Shown: positions 16,690 to 25,350, numbered from the stretch's first letter. The stretch: DNA of 34,589 nucleotides from JAVXGM01 sp036657395 (GCA_036657395.1 JAVXGM010000016.1:1-34589); one strand, 5' to 3'. Notes: generated by a model from the sequence alone, not told the origin. Program-made: numbers and translations.

Positions 16690-17166
16690 TTAGAACAAGC
16701 TAGTAAACCCGTAGGTAATACCAGTTACTAACATTCCCGCAATTAAAATGCCAACAAAGATGGAGGGAATAGCTATACGTAGTCGCATGTCAAGTAATGC
16801 GGCTATAAGGGCCCCTGTCCAGCCTCCAGTGCCAGGCAGTGGAATCGCAACAAATAGGCAGAGGCCAATAACCCTGTATTTTTTAACAATACGGCCTTTT
16901 AAATGGGCTTTTTTCTCAAGTCGACGGATACGATCTCCAAAAGGACCATGTGATTTAAGCCATTCAAATAGATGACGAATAAACAGAATGATAAATGGTA
17001 TAGGGATCATATTGCCTACAACGCTAGCAACAAAAGCAATCCATGGGGATAAGCCGAGTGCCACCCCATATGGTATTGCGCCACGAAGCTCAACAACAGG
17101 CACCATAGCAATTGCTGTTGTTGATAGTATTTGACCTAGAAAAGTTGTTGTAAACCAAGTTATCAT
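16690..17166 (-). CDS. Small multidrug export protein family (COG2426)
   Basis: 158-residue membrane protein matching PF06695, 'putative small multi-drug export protein'. The hallmark VPVVELRGAIPYGVALG stretch is at 23-39. It is followed by hydrophobic segments (about 42-62, 100-120, 130-155) and an amphipathic cytosolic loop rich in Lys/Arg (about 68-95). Transport function has not been firmly shown for the family; the VELRGA motif is also seen in DedA-like proteins. It is the last gene of a minus-strand run behind two other membrane proteins and a TetR regulator, so it may belong to their regulon (inference). Confidence 0.8.
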   Translation of the reverse strand: MITWFTTTFLGQILSTTAIAMVPVVELRGAIPYGVALGLSPWIAFVASVVGNMIPIPFIILFIRHLFEWLKSHGPFGDRIRRLEKKAHLKGRIVKKYRVIGLCLFVAIPLPGTGGWTGALIAALLDMRLRIAIPSIFVGILIAGMLVTGITYGFTSLF

Positions 17167-17212
17167 TAATAATGTCCTCTTTCATATTGATATTTTAGTT
17201 ATCATAACATTT

Positions 17213-17908
17213 TTATGTGATGATCGTGTTTTTATTTTGAATAAAATTTTGGCTTTTTTTCATATCCCAAAAACCCATAAGGACAATCCAAACATAGGCA
17301 CAGGTTTTAGGAATCATTAGAGTGCCAATTACAGGAATAGCATCTGCAAACAAAACAACGGGAATGTAAAACAGAAAACTAAGGGTTACAGCTAGCCACA
17401 TAAAATGGAAAGGGCGGTCCCCGGTTTTGTGGGCACTGCTATAAAATAGTAGAATTATTAAGATGCCTAAAATAGCGAATGGAATATTACGATATATTCC
17501 CCAAGATAGTGGTGCATATACACTGGTCCATGCATTTTGAGGGAAGGTACAAAGGGCAATGCGAACCAGAGCTAATCCATAGACAAAGATAGTTAAACCC
17601 GTTCTCTCCTTTATTTCATATCGCTGTCGCCAAATATAGTACATGAGGACATAAAATATCGTCATAGTGATAGATGTAATAAGTTTGCCAATGCCAAGGG
17701 CAACGGTAAAGTTTTCAAGGCCAGTAGTGCATAGAGCATAGGCCCTAGGAACCAAGTGAAATGCATCTCCCATTCCAAGGATCACGGCCATAATGCCAAA
17801 GAGTAGATATTGTTTGTTGACACTGCCTTTTCGAATCATCATAATGCCTAGTGTAATTACAGTGGTAAGATACACTATATCGAAGAGGGTTTCCATAATT
17901 GCTTGCAT
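17213..17908 (-). CDS. Polytopic membrane protein of unknown function
   Basis: 231 residues with about seven hydrophobic segments (near 7-24, 33-50, 66-92, 104-122, 136-158, 165-188 and 194-216) and a short charged C-terminus. No catalytic motif is recognised. The start ATG 17908 follows GAAAGGA by five bases. It sits 33 bases after the 149-residue membrane protein and 46 bases before the COG2426 gene, all on the minus strand, downstream of a TetR gene and its likely operator. This arrangement suggests a regulated membrane function, possibly export or stress response, but the sequence alone does not show which. Confidence 0.75.
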   Translation of the reverse strand: MQAIMETLFDIVYLTTVITLGIMMIRKGSVNKQYLLFGIMAVILGMGDAFHLVPRAYALCTTGLENFTVALGIGKLITSITMTIFYVLMYYIWRQRYEIKERTGLTIFVYGLALVRIALCTFPQNAWTSVYAPLSWGIYRNIPFAILGILIILLFYSSAHKTGDRPFHFMWLAVTLSFLFYIPVVLFADAIPVIGTLMIPKTCAYVWIVLMGFWDMKKSQNFIQNKNTIIT

Positions 17909-17941
17909 AATTAATTTCCTTTCTTAAACGGTGATACACTT

Positions 17942-18391
17942 CTAGTTTGCTGAATGGGAATGTTTGATTTCCCTAAATTCTTTAATAAAATTTACAATAA
18001 ATATGACTCCTGCTGTAAGGAGAGAGGTACCAAGGCCAGTGTAAAAGTCAGCAATAAAAACATCAGGTAAAAGACCAGATACACGAAGACCGATTCCAAA
18101 GGTCATCATAAAAGCCATTATACAAAAGCCTTTTACATCAAAGAATTTAAAAAAAAGTTGACGCTCTTCTTCATATTTCATGATGCGTAGGGTGTGTTTT
18201 TTTACCATTTTTCTGAAAACGAATAACTGAAAAGCCAGGAATACTCCGATTGAGATTAAGATATTTTGCCATAAAACCTGGTCTTGATACGCAATAAGCC
18301 CAATGCGAAGAATGTTAAATCCGGCGATTCCCCAGACAAGTCCGGCAATGAGTAGTAAGTTGTTTTTATGGGTTTTAAAGGGTTGCTCCAA
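17942..18391 (-). CDS. Four-helix membrane protein of unknown function
   Basis: 149 residues with four hydrophobic segments (about 12-32, 40-60, 84-104 and 110-132). A basic loop (RKMVKKHTLRIMKYEEERQ) and the motif FFDVKGFCIMAFMMTFGI come before the third helix. The start is TTG 18391, set by AAGGAGG eight bases upstream; no ATG is well placed. A TGAAC-N3-GTTCA palindrome lies about 20 bases upstream, so this is the first gene under probable TetR control. I do not recognise a named family. Confidence 0.72.
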   Translation of the reverse strand: MEQPFKTHKNNLLLIAGLVWGIAGFNILRIGLIAYQDQVLWQNILISIGVFLAFQLFVFRKMVKKHTLRIMKYEEERQLFFKFFDVKGFCIMAFMMTFGIGLRVSGLLPDVFIADFYTGLGTSLLTAGVIFIVNFIKEFREIKHSHSAN

Positions 18392-18409
18392 TGTTATCTC
18401 CTCCTTATG

Positions 18410-18422
18410 TGAACAATGTTCA
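18410..18422. promoter_or_regulatory. Probable TetR operator
   Basis: The perfect palindrome TGAACAATGTTCA lies between the tetR-type gene and the membrane protein genes it precedes. TetR/AcrR repressors commonly bind short palindromes of this kind beside their target promoter. The assignment rests on position and symmetry. Confidence 0.55.
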
Positions 18423-18432
18423 GTTTAAATTA

Positions 18433-18460
18433 TTAAAAACTCCTGCCCCTTAGGATCAGG
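18433..18460 (-). terminator. Possible terminator after the TetR gene
   Basis: Read on the minus strand, CCTGATCC and GGGGCAGG form an imperfect stem around TAA, followed by AGTTTTTAATAATTT. It is weaker than the other terminators in the window. Confidence 0.45.
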
Positions 18461-18466
18461 AATGTG

Positions 18467-19024
18467 TTAAAAAATGGATCTTTTTATAATCTCTGTTAAA
18501 GTATAACAGTTTTTTGATTGAGACGTAGACATATTTATGACAGATATAAAAATAAAATCAACAAAGTCTGCTTGGGTGAAACTTTGGGTAAATGCATCTG
18601 GCCTCACTTTCGGGTCATTGGAAAGTGCCTGTAGCAGTCCTTTCTTCATGTGTGTAAAATAGTAATCCATGGCTATACGACCCTTTTCCTTATCTTCAGC
18701 AGCAAAGCTTCTGGAGTGTAGAGCAAAGAAGGTGGGGTGTTCAGTTAACCCATTTTGGATACTATTATATAGCCAGACCACACATTCAACGAATCCCTCT
18801 GGAGGGCGATGTTGATTTGCTTTATGAAAGATGTCTTTCCAAACCTTTTCAATAGTTGCGGTCATTAAATCTGCCTTGGAAGGGAAGTAGTTGTATACCG
18901 AGCCAATAGATACGTTACAACTTGCTGCCACTCCTCGAATATTAATAGATTGTAAGCCGGTCTCAAGCGCTAGTTTTTGACTAGCCTTAAGAATAGCCTC
19001 TCTTGATGTAATAATAGTATTCAT
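18467..19024 (-). CDS. TetR/AcrR family transcriptional regulator
   Basis: 185-residue repressor. The N-terminal TetR helix-turn-helix (about 7-52) reads AILKASQKLALETGLQSINI and then NVSIGSVYNYFPSKADLM, a textbook TetR signature. The remaining helical domain would bind a ligand and dimerise. The start ATG 19024 is preceded by AGGAGAAATCA; an in-frame extension to 19075 overlaps the spacer after the glycosyltransferase-like gene and lacks a site. It lies directly upstream of two membrane protein genes and a palindromic candidate operator, so it probably represses them and perhaps itself. The ligand is unknown. Confidence 0.9.
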   Translation of the reverse strand: MNTIITSREAILKASQKLALETGLQSINIRGVAASCNVSIGSVYNYFPSKADLMTATIEKVWKDIFHKANQHRPPEGFVECVVWLYNSIQNGLTEHPTFFALHSRSFAAEDKEKGRIAMDYYFTHMKKGLLQALSNDPKVRPDAFTQSFTQADFVDFIFISVINMSTSQSKNCYTLTEIIKRSIF

Positions 19025-19058
19025 TGATTTCTCCTGGATTTTTTCAGTAGTGATACCC

Positions 19059-20312
19059 TTATCGTCTGTTGGCATCTAGAAACTTCATTATTTTAACCCA
19101 TGCGTCTTTAGTATTTTCAAAATCCCTGTAATGTTCTTCAACGTGGGAATCAAAATAATCGAGTTCGTTTAATATGTTTTTAAACTTATCAGTTCCAAAA
19201 TAACTACAAATATGTGGAAGAACCTTTGATAAGTCTTTTCTTATTTTAAGTAATTCGGTTTTGTAGCCTTCTTTGTTTGTAATGTAAATTAGAAGTGGTT
19301 TATAGCGAATCCAGCCTAAAGAGGCCTGTAAAAACCTTTTTGTATTGTCCTTGGAGTCTGTATGCATTGCCTTCAACTCGTTAGGCAGTACACCAAAAAG
19401 TAAATGTTCATAGGTGGAGAATCCGTCATGGAAAGTATAGCAAGGAACCTTTCTTACAGTGCAATTTGAAAGGCAGGTGCTTAAAAAAGTATCCTCACCT
19501 CTAGCTCCAGGTGGGTTATAAAAGGGAAATAACTTGTCTATATTCTTTAAGTTAAAACCTAGATTTGCACCAGAGATGAATTTCATACCATCAATTTCTT
19601 CCACAGTTTCAACTTGAGTGCTTTCAATGGTATCAAGACTTGCGTAAGTAACGCCCCCATTTTGCATTTTTTCCTTTATAGATGCCCAATTTATAATATC
19701 GTTGCTAATAGATTCAATAAAAAGTTTAAATTCGCTTTCTGATAGTTCACCCTTGAAATCCAAACAAGGTATAGGGGAAATGTAGCCACAATGATGTCCA
19801 TGAGTTATATCGCAATGCTGAAGATTTGCAATATGGGTTGATAAGATATCTTGACCTTTCCAAACAAGACTATCATTAACCTTAATTGTTGCAATAGGAT
19901 ACTCATCATCATCAAGAAAAATAAGATAGTCCATTTTATTTTTTAATGCAAAATATAAAATAGTATTTCTTTTCATGGCATAGCCTTCACCAAATATTAA
20001 ATTAGCCTCCTTTAGGTTTATAATCTTATTTTTAATTAAATATTCAACTTCAGTTTCTACACTTGAAGGACCTATGTAATGAGCAGAATCCACGGTGTTA
20101 AATATCTCCTCATCTGAGATTCTATAGTCATATAATTTTGTGCTTTTGTATGCTAAATCATAGGCTACAAATAGGTGAAGTGCATATTTTTTGTTATCAA
20201 GAACCCCCGATTCATTCCAGTTATTAACATATGTTTTTGCAACATTTTTAAAACTTTTTCGTCCGGTCACAAAACCGATACCCACGTTTAATTTCTTGTG
20301 TTTTTTAATCAT
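19059..20312 (-). CDS. Glycosyltransferase-like protein (GT-A fold, unassigned)
   Basis: 417-residue protein without signal peptide or membrane segments. Features suggesting a nucleotide-sugar transferase are a hydrophobic strand followed by an acidic DxD-like motif (YLIFLDDDEYP, about 135-145), a distal GANLGFNL segment and a PGARGEDTFLS stretch (about 280), as in GT2-like enzymes where an ED pair supplies the catalytic base. The overall match to a named family is weak. It is more A+T-rich than most neighbours. It lies between the terminator of tRNA-Leu and the TetR gene, with no surrounding polysaccharide genes, so its acceptor is unknown. The start follows a poor ribosome binding site (AGGAAG further upstream). 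Confidence 0.6.
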   Translation of the reverse strand: MIKKHKKLNVGIGFVTGRKSFKNVAKTYVNNWNESGVLDNKKYALHLFVAYDLAYKSTKLYDYRISDEEIFNTVDSAHYIGPSSVETEVEYLIKNKIINLKEANLIFGEGYAMKRNTILYFALKNKMDYLIFLDDDEYPIATIKVNDSLVWKGQDILSTHIANLQHCDITHGHHCGYISPIPCLDFKGELSESEFKLFIESISNDIINWASIKEKMQNGGVTYASLDTIESTQVETVEEIDGMKFISGANLGFNLKNIDKLFPFYNPPGARGEDTFLSTCLSNCTVRKVPCYTFHDGFSTYEHLLFGVLPNELKAMHTDSKDNTKRFLQASLGWIRYKPLLIYITNKEGYKTELLKIRKDLSKVLPHICSYFGTDKFKNILNELDYFDSHVEEHYRDFENTKDAWVKIMKFLDANRR

Positions 20313-20407
20313 TTAGTTTTCCCAACTTCCTATTTCAATAAGGTTAATAATAACAATTACAATATGTAAAGTCAAATTGCCAGAAATATCTGTCGGTTAT
20401 GAGCATT

Positions 20408-20445
20408 AAAAAAAGTAAGGAAAGGCATAGCCTTTTCTTACTTTT
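20408..20445 (-). terminator. Terminator of tRNA-Leu
   Basis: 16-bp near-perfect stem (AAAAGTAAGGAAAGGC at 20411-20426 and its near-complement at 20430-20445) with a three-base loop. Read on the minus strand it is followed by a run of seven T. Confidence 0.85.
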
Positions 20446-20450
20446 GTATT

Positions 20451-20538
20451 TGGTGCGGATAAGAGGATTCGAACCTCCACGAAAATAATATCCACACGGA
20501 CCTGAACCGTGCGCGTCTGCCAATTCCGCCATATCCGC
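20451..20538 (-). tRNA. tRNA-Leu (anticodon CAG)
   Basis: 88-nt class II tRNA including an encoded CCA. The acceptor stem is GCGGATA/TATCCGC and the D-loop region GGCGGAATTGGCAGACGC is typical of tRNA-Leu. The anticodon stem CACGG/CCGTG closes the loop TTCAGGT, giving anticodon CAG, which reads CUG. There is a long variable arm (GTGGATATTATTTTCGT region), and the T-arm contains GGTTCGAATCC. It is transcribed from a consensus promoter about 30 bases upstream and ends in a strong terminator. Confidence 0.96.
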
Positions 20539-20574
20539 ATATGACTTTATAAGTATTAAATATTTACTCAGTTA

Positions 20575-20603
20575 ATTATAATAAGGTAAGTTGTGTTTGT
20601 CAA
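20575..20603 (-). promoter_or_regulatory. Consensus sigma-A promoter for tRNA-Leu
   Basis: Read on the minus strand, TTGACA (20598-20603), exactly 17 bp, and TATAAT (20575-20580). Both hexamers and the spacing match the consensus perfectly, as suits a stable-RNA gene. Transcription should start near 20568. Confidence 0.88.
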
Positions 20604-20632
20604 TTGCAGAAAGCAAGGATAGGTGATAAAAT
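20604..20632 (+). promoter_or_regulatory. Probable promoter of the acyl-CoA synthetase operon
   Basis: TTGCAG (20604-20609), 17 bp, TAAAAT (20627-20632). Its -35 hexamer directly abuts the -35 of the tRNA promoter on the other strand. It lies about 50 bases before the first synthetase start. Confidence 0.55.
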
Positions 20633-20682
20633 AAGAGAACTTGAAAAGAAAAATCGAAAACTAGTGAGGAGGTTTTAAACTA

Positions 20683-22389
20683 TTGAATAACAATAAATAT
20701 AAAGATCAATCCTATGGATTTCGTTATATAAATGATTTGAAACATATGGTGGATTCTAGTGAGGAAATATTTGGAAATGAACCGGCCTATATGGTGAAGG
20801 ACGTTTCTGGGGGAGAATATCGTAAAATTTCTTATTCACAGTTTAAAAAAGATGTAGATGCTTTAGGGACAAAATTTTTAGACCTTGGACTAAAGGGAGA
20901 GAAAATCGCAATCATTGGGGAGAATAGTTATAAATGGATAGTTTCATATTTAGCTACTACCAACGGAACTGGAGTAGTGGTTCCTCTAGATAAAGAACTG
21001 CCAATAGAAGAGATCACCAACCTAATTGAAAGAGCACAGATTAGCGCTATTGTATATTCATCAAAATTAGAAGAATTAGTGAATGCCACCCTAGAAAATG
21101 TAGATGGGGTAAAATACAAAATAGCTATGGATGAAGATGAGATTAGAGATGGTCAGCTTTCATTGGACAGACTTATTCAAGAAGGAGGCAGGCTTATTAC
21201 TCAGGGAAATCGTGATTTTATAGATGCAAAGATAAATCGAGATGTGATGTGTACTCTTTTGTTTACCTCAGGTACTACTGGACTTGCAAAGGGTGTAATG
21301 CTTTCCCATAAAAACATTACAGCCAACATATATAATATGTCAAAATACGTTAAGATAAGAGGAAATAAAGTAGGCCTATCTGTACTTCCTATGCATCATG
21401 CTTATGAACTGACATGCCATATTTTCACGGGAATATATCAAGGCATATGTGTTGCGATATGCGAAGGTTTAAAATATATACAAAAAAACATGAAAGAATC
21501 TCAGGCTACAGTGATGCTAGGCGTTCCATTAGTCTTTGAGACCATGCACAAAAAAATTTGGAAGCAGGTAGAGCAATCGGGAAAGAAGAAGGCGTTTAGC
21601 AAGCTAATGCTTATGTCACGCAAGTTAAAGCTTTACAATAAACAAAACCTTATTCGTAAGATGTTTAACCAGATACATCAGAGTACAGGTAACCACTTAA
21701 CCTTGTTTATTGCAGGTGGAGCACCGATTAATCCTCAAGTGATAGAAGATTATCAGGATATGGGCATCCCAATGATTCAAGGGTATGGCATGACAGAAAA
21801 TGCACCTATAATTGCAGTAAACAGGGATTATTATAGTAAGTCTGCATCAGTGGGTCAACCATTACCAGGCACCCAGGTTAAGATTATCAATCGTAATGCA
21901 GACGGTATTGGAGAGATTATCTGTAAGGGGCCTTCGGTGATGATAGGTTACTACAATGAGCCAGAGGATACGGAGAAAGTTATTAAGGAAGGATGGCTTT
22001 ATACAGGAGATTATGGCCATTTAGATGAAGATGGATTTCTCTATGTTACAGGTAGAAAAAAGAATGTTATTATAAGTAAAAATGGAAAGAATATCTACCC
22101 AGAAGAAATAGAGCATCATTTGGAGCAAAGCGATTATATTGCAGAAGTGATAGTGTTTGCAAAGTCGGATGAGACAAAGGTAGATGGAGCTGTAAGTGCA
22201 GAAATTTACCCTAATTATGAATTTATTGAAGAAAAATTAGGAGATATTGACAAAGAAGAACTTCACCGTATTCTCAAAGAAACAATTGAAGGCGTTAATG
22301 AAAAAATGCCACCATATAAAAGGGTTAAGCGATTGGTTATTAGAGATACAGAGTTTGAAAAAACAACTACAAGAAAGATTAAACGCTAG
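20683..22389 (+). CDS. AMP-forming acyl-CoA synthetase, paralog 1
   Basis: 568-residue ANL-superfamily ligase predicted to activate a carboxylic acid, probably a medium/long-chain fatty acid, to its acyl-AMP and then the thioester. The P-loop TLLFTSGTTGLAKG is at 191-204. YGMTENAP, YTGDYGHLDEDG and TGRKKNVIISKNGKNIYPEE are core ANL motifs, and the C-terminal catalytic Lys region reads TTTRKIKR. The start is TTG 20683, set by GAGGAGG. It is first in a three-gene operon with a second synthetase 29 bases downstream and a PLP racemase. The two synthetases are clearly related along their whole length, indicating an old tandem duplication. The exact substrate is unknown; acyl-ACP synthetase activity is an alternative. 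Confidence 0.88.
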   Translation: MNNNKYKDQSYGFRYINDLKHMVDSSEEIFGNEPAYMVKDVSGGEYRKISYSQFKKDVDALGTKFLDLGLKGEKIAIIGENSYKWIVSYLATTNGTGVVVPLDKELPIEEITNLIERAQISAIVYSSKLEELVNATLENVDGVKYKIAMDEDEIRDGQLSLDRLIQEGGRLITQGNRDFIDAKINRDVMCTLLFTSGTTGLAKGVMLSHKNITANIYNMSKYVKIRGNKVGLSVLPMHHAYELTCHIFTGIYQGICVAICEGLKYIQKNMKESQATVMLGVPLVFETMHKKIWKQVEQSGKKKAFSKLMLMSRKLKLYNKQNLIRKMFNQIHQSTGNHLTLFIAGGAPINPQVIEDYQDMGIPMIQGYGMTENAPIIAVNRDYYSKSASVGQPLPGTQVKIINRNADGIGEIICKGPSVMIGYYNEPEDTEKVIKEGWLYTGDYGHLDEDGFLYVTGRKKNVIISKNGKNIYPEEIEHHLEQSDYIAEVIVFAKSDETKVDGAVSAEIYPNYEFIEEKLGDIDKEELHRILKETIEGVNEKMPPYKRVKRLVIRDTEFEKTTTRKIKR

Positions 22390-22418
22390 AGGAAATAGGC
22401 AAGTAGGAGGAACAAGAG

Positions 22419-24230
22419 ATGCTCACAAAAGACGAATATCAAACCCTGAAAAAAAGAGATATGGACGTGGCTGAAAACATCGTGGCAAGAATACAGGCAG
22501 ACACTAATCCATCAGTTAAATATAAGGACAGCCGTCCTATCATGGATATTAAACATATGATCGAGAGTAGTGTTGAGTGCTATGGAGATAATGTAGCATT
22601 TCACCAAAAAGATAAAAGAGGTGGACAATACGAACAGACCTCATATAAGGAAATGTTAGAAGCTGTTAATGGCCTTGGAACAGCGCTTATTGAAGCAGGG
22701 CTTAAGGGCAAGCGAGTAGCGGTAATTGGTGACAACTCCTATCAATGGGCGATTTCCTATTTGGCAATACTTTGTGGCGTAGGCATCGTGGTGCCTCTTG
22801 ACAAGGAACTTAACCCACTTGAGCTTAAACAACTGGCAATTCAGTCAGAAGTCAGTGGAGTATTGTGTTCTAGTAGATACGAAGAAATTTTTAAGGATAT
22901 GAAGCTTAGTGAAGACACGGTAATTGAGACTTTGGTTAGCCTTGATGCTATGGAAGAGAAGGATGGTGTTTTGTCATTTAACCAATTAGTAGCAGAGGGT
23001 ATGGAAGTTGTTGCTAAGGGTAAGCGAACATACCTGGATGCACAAATAGATGCACAGGCAATGGCTATAATCATATTTACTTCAGGAACTACTGGATTGT
23101 CAAAAGGTGTAATGCTTTCCCATGGAAACCTTGCGGCAGATTTAATGGTTTCACCTACAGTCCTGAAAGTCAACCAATGGGATATTTTCTTTTCCGTATT
23201 GCCAATTCATCATACTTATGAATGCACTTGCGGTTTTTTAATGCCCCTTTATAAAGGAGCTTCAATAGCGTATTGCGAAGGTCTAAAATACATTACTAAG
23301 AATCTAGAAGAAGTGAAACCAACCATGTTTCTTGGAGTTCCACTAATCTTTGAAAGCTTATATAAAAAGATTTGGAAAAATGTAAAGAAACAGGGTAAAG
23401 AGAAGCTTCTTAGAAAGGTGATTAAAATTAACCGACAGACAAAGAAGGTGGGAATTGACCTAGGGAATATTTTCTTAAAGGATATTCGTGCTGTATTTGG
23501 TGGAAGGATGAGAATGATGATATGTGGCGGTGCAGCCATTAGCCCAGAGGTTTTGGAGGGGATTCAGGACTTTGGAATTATGGCATTACAAGGGTATGGA
23601 CTGACAGAATGTGCGCCTATGGGAGCCTTAAACCCGGACAAAGCACCAAAGTCCATGTCTATCGGTGTGGCTTTTCCTGGTTTTGATATGAAGATTGTTG
23701 ATCCAAGTGAGGAAGGTATCGGTGAGATTTGCCTTAAAGGGGAAAATGTAATGCTTGGGTATTACAATATGCCAGAGGCGACAGCAAAAGTAATTAAGGG
23801 AGATTGGTTTCACACTGGGGATTTAGGTTATATTGACGATGAAGGATATGCCTATATTACTGGTAGGAAGAAAAATGTTATTATTACCAAGAATGGCAAA
23901 AACGTTTATCCAGAGGAGCTTGAATATTATTTGAGCAATGTTGACATAGTGGAAGAGAGCTTTGTTTTCGGACAGGACAGCGATGATGGGTTAGATACTC
24001 TAATTGTAGCGTCGGTTAAATTAGATGAAGAAGAAGTGAGTGATCGTTTAGGGAAGGATTATTCTGCAGAAGATACAGAGAGACTATTGTGGACAGAAGT
24101 TGATAAAATTAACGAGATCACCCCATTCTTCAAGAAAATAAAGAAGATTATTATTCGAAAAGAGGAATTTGAAAAGAATACAGCAAAGAAAATTATCAGA
24201 TACGTAGATGGTAACAGAGAGGAGAAATAA
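22419..24230 (+). CDS. AMP-forming acyl-CoA synthetase, paralog 2
   Basis: 603-residue ANL-family ligase with P-loop AIIIFTSGTTGLSKG (about 209-223), YGLTECAPMG, HTGDLGYIDDEGY and TGRKKNVIITKNGKNVYPEE, and a C-terminal Lys-containing NTAKKIIRYV. It aligns with the preceding gene over its length but carries about 25 extra N-terminal residues. The pair has diverged enough to suggest different substrates (inference). The start ATG 22419 follows GTAGGAGGAACAAGAG. The racemase gene begins six bases after its stop. Confidence 0.88.
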   Translation: MLTKDEYQTLKKRDMDVAENIVARIQADTNPSVKYKDSRPIMDIKHMIESSVECYGDNVAFHQKDKRGGQYEQTSYKEMLEAVNGLGTALIEAGLKGKRVAVIGDNSYQWAISYLAILCGVGIVVPLDKELNPLELKQLAIQSEVSGVLCSSRYEEIFKDMKLSEDTVIETLVSLDAMEEKDGVLSFNQLVAEGMEVVAKGKRTYLDAQIDAQAMAIIIFTSGTTGLSKGVMLSHGNLAADLMVSPTVLKVNQWDIFFSVLPIHHTYECTCGFLMPLYKGASIAYCEGLKYITKNLEEVKPTMFLGVPLIFESLYKKIWKNVKKQGKEKLLRKVIKINRQTKKVGIDLGNIFLKDIRAVFGGRMRMMICGGAAISPEVLEGIQDFGIMALQGYGLTECAPMGALNPDKAPKSMSIGVAFPGFDMKIVDPSEEGIGEICLKGENVMLGYYNMPEATAKVIKGDWFHTGDLGYIDDEGYAYITGRKKNVIITKNGKNVYPEELEYYLSNVDIVEESFVFGQDSDDGLDTLIVASVKLDEEEVSDRLGKDYSAEDTERLLWTEVDKINEITPFFKKIKKIIIRKEEFEKNTAKKIIRYVDGNREEK

Positions 24231-24235
24231 GGCAT

Positions 24236-25327
24236 ATGAGGCAAAATAGATATCCAAAAGTGGTAGTAGATTTGAAGAAACTGAGACACAATATTGACAA
24301 CACGTTGATGAAATGTAATGACATGGGCATAGAAGTAGCAGGTGTTGTTAAAGGGTGTACAGGACTATTTGAGTGTGCTAAGCAGTTTGACTTGGCGGGG
24401 TGTAAGTTTATTGCATCTTCAAGGTTAGAACAATTGGAGGAAATAAAGTTTGGCGGCATTCAAAGAGAGTTGATGATGATTCGTGTGCCAATGCTTAGCG
24501 AGGCGGCAGACGTGGTAAGAATAACGGATATCAGCTTGAACAGTGACCTGTCCGTGCTGGAAGCATTAAACCATCAGGCTGGGGTGCAGGATAGAAAACA
24601 TAAGGTTATTCTCATGGTGGATTTAGGGGATCTGCGAGAAGGCTTTTGGGATAAGGATGAATTGCAAGACGTTGCCCTTAAAGTGGAAAATGACATGTAC
24701 AACTTAGAATTAGCAGGAGTAGGAACTAATCTAGGCTGCTATGGTGCGGTAGCTGCAACCCCAGAAAAGCTTAATGAGCTTATTGGGTATGCTGAACGTA
24801 TTGAAGATAAAATAGGTAGAGAATTAGAATTTATTTCAGGTGGGGCAACCACATCTCTTCCTCGTGTATTTGAAGGTAATATGCCAAAGAGAATTAACCT
24901 GCTTAGAGTTGGAGAAGGTATCCTTTTAGCCAAGGACTTGCAAGATCTTTGGGGCTATGATATGAGCAAACTATATCAAGATGTATTTACCTTACAGGCA
25001 GAAATTATTGAAATCAAAAATAAACCTAGTTATCCTGTAGGGGAGATTATGTTTGATGCCTACGGCAATAAGCCAGAGTATGAGGATCGTGGAATCAGGA
25101 GAAGAGCCTTACTTGGTATAGGAAAGGTAGACTATGCTTTTCCAGAAATGCTTTTGCCAAGGTGTCATGAGCTTGAGATTCTGGGTGCATCTAGCGACCA
25201 CACTATTATAGATATTGAAAATGTGAAGAAACGTGTTATAGTTGGAGACATCATAGAGTTTGATCTTTGCTATGCGACTATCGTTTATGTAACAAACTCG
25301 CCGAATGTAGATATTGTATATATTTAA
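24236..25327 (+). CDS. Alanine/ornithine racemase family PLP enzyme
   Basis: 363-residue fold-type III PLP protein of the group that includes ornithine racemase (Orr) of amino-acid-fermenting clostridia and YhfX-like proteins. The PLP lysine is K39 in VAGVVKGCTG. DLGDLREGFW, a glycine-rich SGGATTSLP phosphate-binding segment and LLRVGEGIL follow. It lacks the typical C-terminal Tyr signature of dedicated alanine racemases in recognisable form. The start follows AGAGGAGAAATAAGGCAT. It is last in the acyl-CoA synthetase operon and ends at a terminator. It may racemise ornithine or another amino acid; the substrate cannot be settled here, and no D-ornithine aminomutase genes are in the window. 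Confidence 0.82.
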   Translation: MRQNRYPKVVVDLKKLRHNIDNTLMKCNDMGIEVAGVVKGCTGLFECAKQFDLAGCKFIASSRLEQLEEIKFGGIQRELMMIRVPMLSEAADVVRITDISLNSDLSVLEALNHQAGVQDRKHKVILMVDLGDLREGFWDKDELQDVALKVENDMYNLELAGVGTNLGCYGAVAATPEKLNELIGYAERIEDKIGRELEFISGGATTSLPRVFEGNMPKRINLLRVGEGILLAKDLQDLWGYDMSKLYQDVFTLQAEIIEIKNKPSYPVGEIMFDAYGNKPEYEDRGIRRRALLGIGKVDYAFPEMLLPRCHELEILGASSDHTIIDIENVKKRVIVGDIIEFDLCYATIVYVTNSPNVDIVYI

Positions 25328-25350
25328 ATTGAATAGTAATCATAGAGTAT

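Noticed and set aside
20344..20532. Minus-strand frame starting MAELADAHGSG
   Set aside because: It is the translation of tRNA-Leu itself, a well-known false protein, and runs into the tRNA terminator.
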